A DNA stretch of 64,000 bases from Paludibacterium sp. B53371 (GCF_018802765.1 NZ_CP069163.1:3234311-3298310), one strand, 5' to 3'. Positions 25,706-36,284 are shown, numbered from the stretch's first letter. Notes: generated by a model not told the origin, from the sequence alone. Numbers and translations: made by a program.

Positions 25706-27889
25706 ATGACCGCCCGCTCCCGCACCCCCCGGCGCTTTCTGATCGTTCGCTGCCTGCTGGCCACCCTGCTGATCGGCCTGCTCTCCCTGCTGGTGAGCTG
25801 GCTGCTGCAGCGCGACTACCAGGAGCGCCGCGCCACGGAAGAACAGGCCATCATCGCCGAGCGCCTTGACCGCGACCTGACCGCCAAGCAAACCCAGCTG
25901 GAAGGCATGTTCAATGCCATGTACCAGAACGCCCGCACCATCTCGCTGCTGCCCAGCGTGCGCGCCATCAGCGGAGAAAACCGCCAGGGCGACCAGAAAA
26001 ACGCCGTCGAGCTGGGACGATTCTCCGCGGATGGCTTCTACACCGTGCAGCAGATCTTCAACAACCTGGCCAGCAACACCCATGTATCGGAAGTCTATGC
26101 CGTACTGAACGGACTGGATGACAAGAAGGGCCAGGTGCCCTTCTTCATGTTCGATACCCTGCGCATGGACCCGAGCAAAAAAGAAGCCGAGGCCGCCAGC
26201 GAAGCCAAGGACCCGGACAAGCCGGAAGAACTGGAAGATTTCGAATACGCCTACTTCCCGCAGCAGATCGCCCTGATCCGCCAGCACTACCCGCGCTTTG
26301 ACTTCAAGACCCCGGACGACATTCCGGCCTTCGCCTCCCCCCTGATGCGCACCTGCGACAACGAGCAGTACTACTCAATCAAAAACTGCAGCGTGCTGGA
26401 TGCCAACGGCTTCCTGTATTCCGTGCCCTTCTACCATGCCGGAGACCAGACCCTCAGTGGCGTCATCTCGGTGATCTCGCGCAGCAATCTGTACGAAGCC
26501 GCCCTGGTCGGCGTCCCCTACCTGATCCTCACCGACAAAGACCGCGCAGCCGCCCGTCAGGCCGGGCTGAGCATGCCGCAGCAACTGTCCCCCTTTGCCC
26601 TGGTCAATGCCGCCTACAACATCCGCATCTACGACCGGCGCAACCCGGAAATGGGCCAGCTGCTGAAACACCCCGAGACCGCCGGCCCGCACCTGTACAC
26701 CCGCACGCTCAACATCCACAGCGACAGCCCCTGGGTACTCTACTACTACCTGTCGCCCGCCCTGCTCGACAGCCTGCTTGCGCCCATCCACGCCGCCTAT
26801 CAGACCCGGCTGTGGCAGGCTGCCGGCCTGATGCTGCTGCTCTATCTGGGCCTGCTGCTGTTCTTCTACCGCCAATACCGCGCCTATCTGGAACTGCTCG
26901 ACCTGCGCGCCGTCGAGCGCACCATCCTGCGGGCAGCCGAACAACGCGACTTCACCCTGCGGGTCGAATCCCGCGGCCAGAGCAAGGCCGAACGCACCAT
27001 CCGCGCCCTGAACCAGCTGTTCGACGTCCTGCAACACAAACTGCAAGACCTGTCCGCCGACCTGCAGCCCGTGACCAGCGCCGCCGAACAGATGCAACAC
27101 GCCGCCACCCAGCTGCAAGCCTCGGCCGAACACGGCAGCCAGACCGCGCAGCACATGCGCAGCGAACTGGCGCTCATCGCCCAGAACATCGCCACCATTG
27201 CCGAACGCGCCCGCCAGGCCAGCGAACTGACCCGCCAGTCCTCCGACATCGCCGACACCAGCGACAGCGTGATCCACCAGACCGTCAGCGAAATCCGCAT
27301 GATCTCGGCCATGGTCAGCACCGCCGCCGAACGCATCACCCAACTGCAGCGCTCAACCGACGCCATTTCCGGCATGGTCGGCGTCATCAATGAACTGGCC
27401 CAGCAAACCAATCTGCTGGCCCTGAATGCCGCCATCGAAGCCGCACGCGCCGGCGAAGCCGGACGCGGCTTTGCCGTAGTGGCCGACGAAGTCCGCAAAC
27501 TCGCCGACCGCACCGCCCAGTCGACGAACGAAATCGATGGCGTGATCAGCGACATCCAGCAAAACTCGCGTATCGTGGCCGACGCCATGCGCGATATGGT
27601 GAGCAGTGTGGAACAAGGCGTGGAACACGTGGCCGATGCCGGCAATGCCGTAGCACGGATCCGCGACAGCGCCGCCGAAGTGCTGGCGGTCGTGGCCGAA
27701 ATCGATCAGGCGATTGCCGAACAAACCGCCCACAGCAACGAAGTGGCCGATGAAGTGGCCACCATTGCCGAAAGCGCCGAACAAACCGCCCGCACCGCCG
27801 TCGACAGCGCCGCCTCCGCCGCCAGACTCAGCACACAGGCAGAAAAGATGCGCGGCAACCTGGCGCTGTTCAAGGTGGCAGACGAGTAA
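25706..27889 (+). CDS. Membrane chemoreceptor with large periplasmic domain
   Basis: A 727-residue receptor. TM1 (about residues 10-32, rich in Leu) precedes a periplasmic sensor of roughly 335 residues, probably double-Cache-like, which contains two Cys ([17 protein letters not shown]) that could form a disulfide. TM2 is near 373-393 ([16 protein letters not shown]), then a HAMP-like linker and the signalling domain with [20 protein letters not shown]. Start at 25706 (ATG) is preferred to an overlapping GTG because AAGGA sits 8 bp upstream. An alanine-rich C-terminus ends ALFKVADE, with no CheR pentapeptide. Confidence 0.9.
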   Translation: MTARSRTPRRFLIVRCLLATLLIGLLSLLVSWLLQRDYQERRATEEQAIIAERLDRDLTAKQTQLEGMFNAMYQNARTISLLPSVRAISGENRQGDQKNAVELGRFSADGFYTVQQIFNNLASNTHVSEVYAVLNGLDDKKGQVPFFMFDTLRMDPSKKEAEAASEAKDPDKPEELEDFEYAYFPQQIALIRQHYPRFDFKTPDDIPAFASPLMRTCDNEQYYSIKNCSVLDANGFLYSVPFYHAGDQTLSGVISVISRSNLYEAALVGVPYLILTDKDRAAARQAGLSMPQQLSPFALVNAAYNIRIYDRRNPEMGQLLKHPETAGPHLYTRTLNIHSDSPWVLYYYLSPALLDSLLAPIHAAYQTRLWQAAGLMLLLYLGLLLFFYRQYRAYLELLDLRAVERTILRAAEQRDFTLRVESRGQSKAERTIRALNQLFDVLQHKLQDLSADLQPVTSAAEQMQHAATQLQASAEHGSQTAQHMRSELALIAQNIATIAERARQASELTRQSSDIADTSDSVIHQTVSEIRMISAMVSTAAERITQLQRSTDAISGMVGVINELAQQTNLLALNAAIEAARAGEAGRGFAVVADEVRKLADRTAQSTNEIDGVISDIQQNSRIVADAMRDMVSSVEQGVEHVADAGNAVARIRDSAAEVLAVVAEIDQAIAEQTAHSNEVADEVATIAESAEQTARTAVDSAASAARLSTQAEKMRGNLALFKVADE

Positions 27890-28006
27890 GTAAAAAACAG
27901 TGAATCAGCCAATTGGCATTCCGCCAGCGCCCATCTATACATCATATGCAGCGTCGGCAAAATTTGACCACGACATCGGCGCACGCAAGACCAACGGGGA
28001 CCTCTC

Positions 28007-29620
28007 ATGACCATTTCCAAAAAACTGCTCATCACCCTGAGCCTGGCGATGCTGGCCCTGATCGCCGTCGGCAGCTTCGGCCTGTGGAATCTCAGCCAGT
28101 CGCAGTCGCGCTTACAGTATGTGATGGACAACACCTTTCCCAGCTTCAGTGACATCAAGAAATCCGAAGAAGCCCTGACCAGCATCCGCGTCGCCGTACG
28201 CAATCTGCTGCTGGTGCCGACCCAGGCAGAGAAAGACAAGAACATCGCCGCCATCGACGCCGCCAACAAAAAATTTGACGATGCCATCGCCGATTACCAG
28301 GCCAACAACCTTTCCAACGATACCGACCGCCAGCTGCTCGAGGCCGTCAAGAGCGCCATGGCCGCCTACCGCCCCGTCGTGCAAAGCATCATTGACGCCG
28401 AACGCGCCGGCCAGCACGACAAGGCCGTCGCCACACTCAACAATGCCAGCCAGGTCGCCGCAGCGATGAGCAAGGCACTGGATGATCACTACAAATTCAA
28501 CACAGACAACGCAGCCAGGCTGGCCAGCGACAACCAGGACGCCTACTCCCTCGCGCGCCTGCTGTCCCTGCTCAGCATCGGCCTGGCCCTGTTGGTGGTC
28601 GGCTTCCTCTCCGCCACCATCTACCGAGCCATCAGCCAGGGTTTTGCCCAGCTCAGCCACAACCTGACCCAGGTCAGCGAAACCCTCGACTTCCGCATCC
28701 GCGCCGAGGTCAAGAGCCAGGATGAAGTCGGACAGGCCAACCGCGCCTTCAACCAGCTGCTGGACAAGCTGCAGAACAGCGTGCGCACCCTGCTGGACGT
28801 CGCCAAAGACGTCGGCACCGCCTCGCGGCAACTGATGGAAACCTCGACCCAGGTCTCCGCCGCCGCCACCGCGCAGAGCGAAGCCTCCGCCAATATGGCC
28901 GCCACCATCGAAGAAATGACCGTCAGCATCAACCACGTCGCCGCCCAGGCACAAGAAACCCGCGAAGGCGCCGAACATGCCCGCACCCTGGTCGACAACG
29001 GCTCGCGCACCATCCACCAGACCATCACCGACATCCACCAGATCTCCAGCGTGGTCAAAGAATCGGTCGACAGCATTCGCCAGCTGGAAGCCGACAGCGC
29101 ACAAGTCGGCTCGGTCATCGGCACCATCCGCGACATTGCCGACCAGACCAACCTGCTGGCCCTGAATGCCGCCATCGAAGCCGCACGCGCCGGCGAACAA
29201 GGCCGCGGCTTTGCCGTGGTGGCCGACGAAGTCCGCAAACTGGCCGAACGCACCGCCCGCGCCACCCTGGACATCTCCACCACCATCAGCTCGATGATCG
29301 ACAAATCCAAACAGGCCACCAGCCAGATGGAAACCGCCGGCGGCCTGGTCGACACCGGCGTGGCGCGCGCCGACGAAGCCAACAGCGCCATCGGCCATAT
29401 CGGCGAGAACGTCAACAGCGCCTCCGGCAGCATCAGCGAAATCTCGGCGGCCATTCAGCAACAGGGCATTGCCAGCAACAACATCGCCATGCGCGTCGAA
29501 CAAACCGCGCAAATGGCCGAACAATCCAGCGCCGCCGCCAGCCAGACCGCCGACAGCGCCCGGCAACTGGATGCCCTGGTACAACGCCAGAACCAGACCC
29601 TCGCCGCCTTCAAGGTCTGA
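28007..29620 (+). CDS. Membrane chemoreceptor, four-helix-bundle sensor type
   Basis: A 537-residue classical receptor. TM1 ([20 protein letters not shown]) starts at residue 7, followed by a periplasmic 4HB_MCP-type sensor of about 150 residues. TM2 ([19 protein letters not shown]) is near 187, then a HAMP domain (about 210-262) and the signalling domain with [20 protein letters not shown] and [20 protein letters not shown]. The tail ends TLAAFKV, without a CheR/CheB pentapeptide. The ligand is unknown. Confidence 0.93.
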   Translation: MTISKKLLITLSLAMLALIAVGSFGLWNLSQSQSRLQYVMDNTFPSFSDIKKSEEALTSIRVAVRNLLLVPTQAEKDKNIAAIDAANKKFDDAIADYQANNLSNDTDRQLLEAVKSAMAAYRPVVQSIIDAERAGQHDKAVATLNNASQVAAAMSKALDDHYKFNTDNAARLASDNQDAYSLARLLSLLSIGLALLVVGFLSATIYRAISQGFAQLSHNLTQVSETLDFRIRAEVKSQDEVGQANRAFNQLLDKLQNSVRTLLDVAKDVGTASRQLMETSTQVSAAATAQSEASANMAATIEEMTVSINHVAAQAQETREGAEHARTLVDNGSRTIHQTITDIHQISSVVKESVDSIRQLEADSAQVGSVIGTIRDIADQTNLLALNAAIEAARAGEQGRGFAVVADEVRKLAERTARATLDISTTISSMIDKSKQATSQMETAGGLVDTGVARADEANSAIGHIGENVNSASGSISEISAAIQQQGIASNNIAMRVEQTAQMAEQSSAAASQTADSARQLDALVQRQNQTLAAFKV

Positions 29621-29660
29621 GCCACCCCTCCCCGACGGGGTCCACCGACGGGGTCGCTCC

Positions 29661-29741
29661 ACCGACGGGGTCAGGTCTTGCACCGACGGGGTCAGGTCTT
29701 GTATTTTGCATCCTGATGCAAAATACAAGACCTGACCCCGT
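29661..29741. repeat. GGGGTCAGG palindrome plus partial tandem copies
   Basis: A full palindrome lies at 29686-29741 (CTTGTATTTTGC subtype). It is preceded by fragments repeating CCGACGGGGTC at 29636, 29645, 29661 and 29683, one of which extends to GGGGTCAGGTCTTGC. This looks like stepwise duplication of the left arm. Confidence 0.85.
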
Positions 29742-29891
29742 TGTTACGCGTTTGGCCGAAGCTGCCGCTTGATAAGCGTCAAATACCCCAAGATAAAAGC
29801 CATTGACCGATATTTCTTGCCTCGGCCACACTCCTTGCATAGCCTGAAAGAAGCGCATGGCCCTGCCCCTGCGCCCCGTGGATGCCGACCC

Positions 29892-31073
29892 TTGAACCTC
29901 AACAAACGCAGACTCTTCATCCTGCTGGCGGATGACAGCCGGGCCCAGTGCGAAACACTGACCACCCTGCTGGAACAAGCCGGTCATGACGTGCACTACG
30001 TGCACTCAGGCGAAGAGGCCATTGCCTTCTGCAAACGCTACCGCCCCGACCTGATCCTGATGGACCTGGTCATGCCGGGCATCGGCGGCATCGCCGCGCT
30101 CAGCCACCTGCGCGACAGCACCACCCGCTACTGGATCCCGGTGCTGCTGATGGGCGAGGCGCGCAGCCCGCAAATCATCCTCGAGGGCTACCACGCCGGC
30201 GCCGACGACTTTCTGGTCAAACCCATCCAGCCCGCCCTGCTGCTGGCCAAAGTCAACGTCTTTGCCCGCATCATCCGCGCCTACCCGCAGATCAACGCCG
30301 ACTCAAAGCGGCTGGCCGACTACTTCGACGAAAACGAATCCGAACAAACCCTGGCCGCCGAACTGATCCAGCGCCTGTCGGCCCACGACCCGCAGCAGGC
30401 CTCCCGCCTGCAGCAATACCACTGCAGCCAGAGCCGCTTCTGCCGCGACGTCGTCAGCCTGCGCCACACCCGGCATGGCGATGAATACCTGCTGCTGGCC
30501 GACTTCCAGCAAGACGGCCTGTCCACCGCCATCTGCGCCTACAGCCTGATCGAAGGCTTCCACCAGCTGATCAACCAGCAGCTCGAACCGGAACAACTGC
30601 TGCAGCGACTCAACCAGCACTACATCGAACGCTTCGGCCATACCCGCCCGGTGCGCTTCCTGCTGTGCCACATCCAGCCCGCCCAACACACCCTGACCCT
30701 GTGGAACGGCGACATGGACGTGGTACTGCTGGTCGGCCAGGACGGCCGGCAACGCCACAGCCTCGCCAGCAACAGCGAACGCCTGGGCAGTGGCAGCCAC
30801 CCGCTGCTGCACAGCAGCACCTACCACGGCTGGCACCACGGCGACCGGCTGATCGTCCTGACCGTCACCCGGCAAGGCCCGATGCCGGAGCGCGACGCCC
30901 TGCTGAACGACCTGGCCAAACTGGCCAGCGACGGCCCGATGGATGCCTTCCACACCCGCTTCGCCGCCAGCGCCCGCTCACGCAACGCCTGCCAGGACCT
31001 GCGCTTCACCCTCACCCTGTGCGAACTGCACACCAGCGAGACCCCCGCCCGGCAAGGCAGCCCGGTACACTGA
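29892..31073 (+). CDS. Response regulator with degenerate PP2C-like (RsbU-type) domain
   Basis: A 393-residue protein with an N-terminal receiver: acidic pair LLADDSRAQ, phospho-acceptor Asp in DLILMDLVMPG near residue 58, and Lys in FLVKPIQ near 110. The C-terminal half resembles SpoIIE/RsbU phosphatases (YLLLADFQQDGLSTAICAYSL, WNGDMDVVLLVG, HHGDRLIVLT), but the metal-binding GDxxGHG motif reads ADFQQDG. Activity may be lost or altered. No ATG fits; a TTG at 29892 gives a start right before the receiver. It sits among chemoreceptor genes and may report chemosensory phosphorylation. Confidence 0.75.
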   Translation: MNLNKRRLFILLADDSRAQCETLTTLLEQAGHDVHYVHSGEEAIAFCKRYRPDLILMDLVMPGIGGIAALSHLRDSTTRYWIPVLLMGEARSPQIILEGYHAGADDFLVKPIQPALLLAKVNVFARIIRAYPQINADSKRLADYFDENESEQTLAAELIQRLSAHDPQQASRLQQYHCSQSRFCRDVVSLRHTRHGDEYLLLADFQQDGLSTAICAYSLIEGFHQLINQQLEPEQLLQRLNQHYIERFGHTRPVRFLLCHIQPAQHTLTLWNGDMDVVLLVGQDGRQRHSLASNSERLGSGSHPLLHSSTYHGWHHGDRLIVLTVTRQGPMPERDALLNDLAKLASDGPMDAFHTRFAASARSRNACQDLRFTLTLCELHTSETPARQGSPVH

Positions 31074-31219
31074 ACACCGCACGCCACACCACCCCTGATC
31101 TCGGTCAAACCTGCTGCACAGCCGCCCTGCCCAACCCTGCCCCCGGACTACCGGGACAGCAGGAAGCTGTGATATGTTTTTGGCATAAAACATAAATAAA
31201 CACCATCACAGGGAAAAAC

Positions 31220-33013
31220 ATGGGCATGCTCAGACAACTCTATGACTGGGTAGAACGCACCTTCTGGCACAGCCTGGGCCGCAAACTCGGCAGTTTTCTG
31301 CTCATCAGCCTGCTGCAGCTCTGCCTGCTGATCTACCTCTACCTGCAACTCGACAGCATCCGCCAGGTCCTGCAAAGCGGCAGCGCCAGCGCCGCCACCC
31401 AACAAAGCATGGCCGGCTCACTCAGCACCCTGCTGTGGTGGAGCGCCGGCTTCTGGCTGTTCTCGCTCATCGCCATCGTGTTCCAGATCTGGTACCTGCG
31501 CTTCCTCATCGTGCGGCCACTGCGCATGATCATCCGCATCTTCGACGACATCGGCGCCGGCCAGGGCGACCTGTCGCAAGACATCCCGGCCATCACCCAC
31601 GACGAAATCCGCCAGCTCTCCGAGTCCTACAACCGCTTCGTCACCAAAATGCGCGAAATCATCAGCCAGGTACGGCTGATGAGCATCCGCCTGGCCGTCG
31701 ACACCGCCCGCACCGGGCGCAACGTCCAAACCACCACCCGACTGGCCCACCAGCAGGAGCAAAGTGCCACCCAGGTCCACCAGATCAGCGACAGCTCCAC
31801 CCAGGGCATTGACGACCTGAGCCAGCACGCCCACGGCATCTCCAGCACCACCCAGTCCAACCTGCAACTGGCCAGAGCCTCCTTCGACGAACTCAACCAG
31901 GTCTCGGCACGCATCAGTCACATCAGCGAACAGGTCAGCCACTTCCACCTCACCGTCGAAGACCTGAGCACCCGCTCCGCCAGCATCAAATCCATCGTTG
32001 ACCTGATCAAAGACATCTCCGACCAGACCAACCTGCTGGCGCTCAACGCCGCCATCGAAGCCGCGCGCGCCGGCGAACAAGGCCGCGGCTTTGCCGTGGT
32101 GGCCGACGAAGTGCGCAAACTGGCCGAACGCGTCAAATCCGCCTCCAACGAAATCTCCGGCAACATCGACAACATGCTGCAACTGGTCGCCAACACCGAA
32201 GTCGAGACCGACGACATCCGCCACGGCACCGTCGAAGCCCGCGAGGTGGTCGGCCGCGCCTCGCAACAGTTCTCGCACATGATCGGCGACTTCCAGCAAA
32301 CCGCCGACAGCCTGGACAATATGGTACAAACCCTCGACCAGCTGGCCGGCGCCAACCGCCAGATCAACGGTGAAGTCGCGCGCATCCACAGCCTGGGACA
32401 AGAAGTCCGCGAACGCCTGGTCGAGACCGAACAAGTCGCCAGCTCGCTGGCCAGCGACACCGAATCGGTACAGGAACTGGTCTCGCGCTTTGTGGTGGGC
32501 GAAGGCCCCTTCGACGACATGGTCAACCGCGCCAAAAAAGCCCGCGACGAGGTCCAAACCTACCTGAACCAGTGCCTGGCCCAGGGCATCCAGGTCTTCG
32601 ACCAGCAATACCGCCCCATCCCCGGCAGCCAGCCGGCCAAATTCCACACCGCCTACGACCAGCACGTGGAACAGACCCTGCGCGCCAGCTACGACGCCTG
32701 CGTACGCGACACCCCGGCCGTCATCTACTGCGGCCTGCTCGACCAAAACGGCTACGCCCCCACCTATATGAGCGACGCCTGCCAGCCACAAACCGGCAAC
32801 CTGGAACACGACCTGAAATACAGCCGCGACAAACGCCGCTACGACGACCCGGTCAGCCTCAAGGCGGCACGCAACACCGCCCCCTTCCTGCTGCAAACCT
32901 TCTGCCGCGACACCGGCGAAGTGGTCTCGGAAATCGTCCTGCCGGTCAGCGTCGGCCAGCGCCACTGGGGCGGCATGCGTATTGGCTTTGACCCGGTGAA
33001 ACTCCTGAACTAG
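31220..33013 (+). CDS. Membrane chemoreceptor with C-terminal sensor domain
   Basis: A 597-residue receptor. TM1 ([20 protein letters not shown]) and TM2 ([20 protein letters not shown]) are separated by only about 35 periplasmic residues, too short for a ligand domain. A HAMP-like region follows, then the signalling tip [20 protein letters not shown]. The last 165 residues form a cytoplasmic domain homologous to that of the receptor at 24142 ([38 protein letters not shown]). Sensing is therefore probably cytoplasmic, and cysteines in the domain hint at redox or metal input (inference). Confidence 0.9.
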   Translation: MGMLRQLYDWVERTFWHSLGRKLGSFLLISLLQLCLLIYLYLQLDSIRQVLQSGSASAATQQSMAGSLSTLLWWSAGFWLFSLIAIVFQIWYLRFLIVRPLRMIIRIFDDIGAGQGDLSQDIPAITHDEIRQLSESYNRFVTKMREIISQVRLMSIRLAVDTARTGRNVQTTTRLAHQQEQSATQVHQISDSSTQGIDDLSQHAHGISSTTQSNLQLARASFDELNQVSARISHISEQVSHFHLTVEDLSTRSASIKSIVDLIKDISDQTNLLALNAAIEAARAGEQGRGFAVVADEVRKLAERVKSASNEISGNIDNMLQLVANTEVETDDIRHGTVEAREVVGRASQQFSHMIGDFQQTADSLDNMVQTLDQLAGANRQINGEVARIHSLGQEVRERLVETEQVASSLASDTESVQELVSRFVVGEGPFDDMVNRAKKARDEVQTYLNQCLAQGIQVFDQQYRPIPGSQPAKFHTAYDQHVEQTLRASYDACVRDTPAVIYCGLLDQNGYAPTYMSDACQPQTGNLEHDLKYSRDKRRYDDPVSLKAARNTAPFLLQTFCRDTGEVVSEIVLPVSVGQRHWGGMRIGFDPVKLLN

Positions 33014-33100
33014 CCGACGCAGATAACCCTGCTGACAGACGGGTTGCAAGCACCGCCCAGGCTGGCTATATCTGGCAGAAACCCCGCCGGAGAAGCGCCC

Positions 33101-33304
33101 ATGACCCTGACTGACGAAGCCAAAGCCTGGTACTTCCGCATCTGCGATGGCCACCTCGCCCCGCACGAAGACCCGCCCGCGCATATCATCGCCGCCCTGA
33201 CCCCACCCGGGGCAGAACTCATCGCCAAAGGCCTGCACTGGCACGAATCCACCCTGTCGGTCATGCAGGGCTACCGCCACCGCCTGGCCTCACAGCCCGA
33301 CTAA
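33101..33304 (+). CDS. Small hypothetical protein, 67 residues
   Basis: Begins MTLTDEAKAWYFRICDG after a good ribosome site (GGAGAAG). Soluble and rich in Ala, His and Pro; no known motif. It ends 12 bp before a palindromic repeat, the same spacing seen after other genes here, which supports it being real. Confidence 0.6.
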   Translation: MTLTDEAKAWYFRICDGHLAPHEDPPAHIIAALTPPGAELIAKGLHWHESTLSVMQGYRHRLASQPD

Positions 33305-33315
33305 GCCCCACAAAC

Positions 33316-33371
33316 ACGGGGTCAGGTCTTGTATTTTGCGTCCTGATGCAAAATACAAGACCTGACCCCGT
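33316..33371. repeat. GGGGTCAGG palindrome, CTTGTATTTTGC subtype
   Basis: Arms ACGGGGTCAGGTCTTGTA and complement around TTTTGCGTCCTGATGCAAAA. It begins 12 bp after a stop codon. Confidence 0.9.
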
Positions 33372-33523
33372 TCGTATGACTGTTGTCACCATTGATGGCC
33401 GTGTTTTGCCAACACGGCTGTCATACACATTGCCACACGCTTTGCCGCCATCGCACACAAGCGGGCAATGACTTTGCGTCATAAAGCCATCAGATGAATC
33501 TGACTGATGAGCGAGGTGACACC

Positions 33524-33895
33524 ATGACACGCTTTGCCCGCCCCTGCCTGGCCCTGCTGAGCCTGCTGCTGACCGGCCCGGCGCTGGCCGCCCATGTCGA
33601 CATCGGCATCGGCCTGGGCTACTACCCCCGCTACCACTACTGGCACCACCCGGTCTACGTTGCCCCGCCGGTCTATGTCGCGCCGCCGGTGTACTACTAC
33701 CCACCGCCCACCGTGGTGGTGCCGGTGGCCCCACCGGCCTATGTGCAGCAACAGCCGGTGGCCAATACCCAGCCCGCCACGCCCAGCTGGTACTACTGCG
33801 CCAAGCCCAGGGGCTACTACCCCTATGTGCCGCGCTGCACCGTGCCCTGGCAAACCGTCCCCGCTACCCCGCCGCAAGGAGTCGGCACCCCATGA
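33524..33895 (+). CDS. Exported Tyr/Pro/Val-rich protein
   Basis: A 123-residue protein with a signal peptide (RFARPCLALLSLLLTGPALAA). The mature part has low complexity: repeats of PVYVAPP, then YYYPPPTVVVPVAPP. It closes with WYYCAKPRGYYPYVPRC, a motif common in small envelope proteins of proteobacteria. It is probably a periplasmic or surface structural protein. It overlaps the next lipoprotein gene by 4 bp (ATGA), so the two are translated together. Confidence 0.75.
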   Translation: MTRFARPCLALLSLLLTGPALAAHVDIGIGLGYYPRYHYWHHPVYVAPPVYVAPPVYYYPPPTVVVPVAPPAYVQQQPVANTQPATPSWYYCAKPRGYYPYVPRCTVPWQTVPATPPQGVGTP

Positions 33896-34392
33896 AAACC
33901 GCCCTCATCACCCTCGCCCTGATCCCGCTGGCACTGAGCCTGAGCGCCTGCGCCACCTACCCGGAAGGCCCCTCGGTCATGGCCCTGCCCGGCCAGGGCA
34001 AAACCTTTGACCAGTTCCAGGCCGACGACCTGAACTGCCGCCAGTACGCGCAATACCAGAACCACGGCAGCCAGGCGCAGCAAAACGCCACCGACAGCGC
34101 CCTGACCAGCGCCGCCGTCGGCACGCTGATTGGCGCGGCCGCCGGGGCACTGATCGGCGGCAACCACCAGGGCGCCGGGGTCGGTGCCGGCATCGGCCTG
34201 CTGGGCGGTACCCTGGCCGGCAGCGGCGCCGGCGACCAGTCCGGCCACGTCACCCAGCACCGCTACGACCAGGCTTATACCCAGTGCATGTATGCCAAGG
34301 GCGAGAAAGTGCCGATTTACGGCCACTTTGAAAGTGCCCAGCACAGCCAGCCGCCGCGGGCGATGACCCCGCCACCGCCGCCGGGGTGGTGA
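33892..34392 (+). CDS. Glycine-zipper outer-membrane lipoprotein
   Basis: A 166-residue lipoprotein with signal peptide and lipobox LSAC (acylated Cys near residue 20). A glycine-zipper segment (VGTLIGAAAGALIGG...GAGIGLLGGTLAG, about 80-118) resembles those of SlyB/OmpA-like membrane-associated proteins. The C-terminus is Pro-rich. It is coupled to the preceding Tyr/Pro-rich gene and ends 12 bp before a palindromic repeat. Confidence 0.82.
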   Translation: MKTALITLALIPLALSLSACATYPEGPSVMALPGQGKTFDQFQADDLNCRQYAQYQNHGSQAQQNATDSALTSAAVGTLIGAAAGALIGGNHQGAGVGAGIGLLGGTLAGSGAGDQSGHVTQHRYDQAYTQCMYAKGEKVPIYGHFESAQHSQPPRAMTPPPPPGW

Positions 34393-34403
34393 GGGGGGGC
34401 TGA

Positions 34404-34460
34404 AAGGGGGGCAGGTCTTTCGTTTTGCGCTGCGTGCAAAATGAAAGACCTGACCCCCTT
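34404..34460. repeat. GGGGTCAGG palindrome, CTTTCGTTTTGC subtype
   Basis: Arms AAGGGGGGCAGGTCTTTCG / TGAAAGACCTGACCCCCTT. Both arms differ from the main subtype in a compensating way. It begins 12 bp after a stop codon. Confidence 0.88.
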
Positions 34461-34559
34461 CTGTTAGCTCGCCCTTCGATCGGTCACTACTTGCGACACC
34501 TCCTGTCGCACCCTTCTGTTAGTCTGCCGAAATCAATCGTCACTGATAGCGGGTACCCC

Positions 34560-34787
34560 ATGTCCCGAGGCATCGCCTATCGCCGGGCCAAAATGGCGAC
34601 CATCAAACAACAGCGCCGCCACTGGTGGCAGCACGACATGAGCCCGCAGCAAATCGGCCTGGCCGCAGCCACCCCCAAGCCATGCAGTTGCTGGATGTGT
34701 GGTCACGCCCGCCGCCACCACGGTCGTACCATGCAAGAGCGGCGACAACTGGACAGCTTTGAAATCCAAAAGGATGACGGTCCATGA
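34560..34787 (+). CDS. Small Cys/His-rich conserved protein, 75 residues
   Basis: Begins MSRGIAYRRAKMATIKQQ and contains PKPCSCWMCGHARRHHG...MQERR. The C-x-C-x2-C layout with a following RR is typical of a small conserved family in proteobacteria, usually found beside another small basic protein starting MSRSRRKTP, as here. A small zinc-binding or RNA-binding role is possible but unproven. It overlaps the following start by 4 bp. Confidence 0.72.
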   Translation: MSRGIAYRRAKMATIKQQRRHWWQHDMSPQQIGLAAATPKPCSCWMCGHARRHHGRTMQERRQLDSFEIQKDDGP

Positions 34788-34963
34788 GCCGCTCGCGGCG
34801 CAAAACACCCATCTTTGGCAACGGCGGTGCCGAGAGCGAAAAGCAAGACAAACGGCGCTGCAACCGGATCCAGCGTCGCATGGCGCGCGAAATCGGCCTC
34901 AATCCGTTGACCACGCCGTTTTGTAGCCCGCAGAGTAAGGGCATGGCAGCAAGCATGGTCTAG
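34784..34963 (+). pseudogene. Small basic MSRSRRK-family gene, truncated by an IS junction
   Basis: Starts MSRSRRKTPIFG and continues ESEKQDKRRCNRIQRRM, as in a conserved small basic protein family paired with the Cys/His-rich gene upstream. From about 34885 the frame runs into transposase sequence (EIGLNPLTTPFCSPQSKG) and stops at TAG 34961-34963. About half of the normal gene is therefore lost. The 59-residue chimeric frame may still be translated but is unlikely to be functional. Confidence 0.7.
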
Positions 34964-35158
34964 ACGTTGAAGCGGGACTACGTCGGCCATATGCCGAAAC
35001 CGGACGCTCAAACGGCTTACCGGAATCTGGCGATTGCCATTGAGCACTACAACGAGTTTCACCCGCATAGCGCGTTGAAATACCGATCTCCGCGAGAGTT
35101 TCGACGCCTGGCGGTTTCATCGACTTAAGCGTTGGTCAGTGTCCTGTTATACGGGGGC
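34885..35158 (+). mobile_element. 3' fragment of an IS3-type insertion sequence
   Basis: The frame reads GLNPLTTPFCSPQSKGMAAS, stop (TAG 34961), [20 protein letters not shown], then [21 protein letters not shown] and a TAA at 35126-35128. This is the C-terminal part of an IS3-group transposase, with the catalytic Glu region altered (GMAASMV where GMAESFV is usual). The element's right end is probably near 35158 (GTGTCCTGTTATACGGGGGCA). It is a different lineage from the remnant at 1295-2056. It marks the left edge of a defence-gene segment. Confidence 0.75.
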
Positions 35159-35274
35159 AAATCCACGAAAACGCTCCCCAACCCAAGCCCCACGCCCCCA
35201 CAAATCAAAACCAATAAAACATCTATTTGCATTATGATAATCGCGCAGGTAACTGTTAACCACACAGGCAAGCT

Positions 35275-36210
35275 ATGCGCTATTGGTGGGTCAACCAAAA
35301 CCAAACATATCAGCACGAAGTCTCTGGCGGGTTCTTGTGGTCGCCCAAAGTCAAAACGAATGGCGTCCGGAATCAGTATTACGACTACATGCAGGACGTG
35401 CACGAGGGGGACGTGATCTTCTCCTTCTGCGATACCAGAATCAAAGCCATCGGGATCGCCCAAGGTCGTGCCGAGACTGCACCCAAGCCGGCCTTCGGCA
35501 AGGCAGGTAGCAGTTGGTCAGAAGAAGGCTGGCTGGTGCCGGTGGCCTTCAAGCCTTTACCGTCCCCGATTCGTCCCAAAGACCATATGCAGCTACTGGC
35601 GCCTCTACTGCCGGCCAAATATGCGCCGTTGCAAGCGAATGGCAATGGCTTGCAGGCGGTCTACCTCACCACGGTGCCCGAGCCTTTGGCGGCAGCACTG
35701 ATTGATCTGATTGGTACCGATTTTTCAATGACGCTTGCGGCGATACAACCAGCCACAGACGAGACGGAACAGCTGGAAGATCAAGCAGAAGAAGCCATCC
35801 ACGGGCGGACGGACATCGGGGCAACCGCCAAGACGCAGCTGATTAAGTCGCGTCGTGGGCAAGGGATATTCAAAAACAATGTGCGGCTCAATGAGAAGGG
35901 CTGCCGAATGACCGGCGTGACGGATCTTCAGCATTTACGTGCCAGCCATATCAAACCTTGGAAAGACAGTACGGATGAAGAGAAGCTCAGTGGCTGCAAT
36001 GGGCTGCTGCTGGCACCGCACATCGACCACCTGTTCGATAAGGGTTTTATCTCTTTCACCGATGAGGGGGATTTACTGATCTCGCCACGGCTGGAACGTC
36101 GTGTGCTGGCACAGTGGGGCCTTTCGGAGACGGTCAACGTTGGGAAATTTAGTCCGCAACAAGCGGTCTTTCTCAACTATCACCGATCTTTCGTGTTTAA
36201 ACAGCCTTAG
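35275..36210 (+). CDS. EVE/PUA-like-HNH endonuclease, probable modification-dependent restriction enzyme
   Basis: A 311-residue protein. The N-terminal domain (residues 1-150: RYWWVNQNQTYQHEV...VHEGDVIFSFCDTRIKAIGIA) looks like an EVE/PUA-type fold that binds modified bases. The C-terminal domain is an HNH nuclease: CRMTGVTDLQHLRASHIKPW, NGLLLAPHIDHLFDKGFISF, with the His, Asn and His positions present. EVE-HNH fusions belong to type IV restriction, cutting DNA with modified cytosines. It stands alone behind the IS remnant with an upstream AT-rich promoter region (35160-35270). Activity and target base are inference. Confidence 0.82.
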   Translation: MRYWWVNQNQTYQHEVSGGFLWSPKVKTNGVRNQYYDYMQDVHEGDVIFSFCDTRIKAIGIAQGRAETAPKPAFGKAGSSWSEEGWLVPVAFKPLPSPIRPKDHMQLLAPLLPAKYAPLQANGNGLQAVYLTTVPEPLAAALIDLIGTDFSMTLAAIQPATDETEQLEDQAEEAIHGRTDIGATAKTQLIKSRRGQGIFKNNVRLNEKGCRMTGVTDLQHLRASHIKPWKDSTDEEKLSGCNGLLLAPHIDHLFDKGFISFTDEGDLLISPRLERRVLAQWGLSETVNVGKFSPQQAVFLNYHRSFVFKQP

Positions 36211-36284
36211 TAATTTGTCGTTAAGACAGACTAGAAAAGGCCAAGGGTCTTTACGTTCTCTTGGTGAATAACTAACTCATTCAT

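Noticed and set aside
28112-29728. A 538-codon minus-strand frame opposite the chemoreceptor
   Set aside because: Gly/Asp/Ala-rich antisense shadow of an evident receptor gene, with no ribosome site and no motif.
29777-29812. Sigma-28 type promoter before the response regulator
   Set aside because: CCGATAT resembles the -10 element, but no TAAA-type -35 lies at the required distance.
24142-33013. Complete chemotaxis operon
   Set aside because: No cheA, cheW, cheR, cheB or flagellar genes are present; only receptors and one response regulator.
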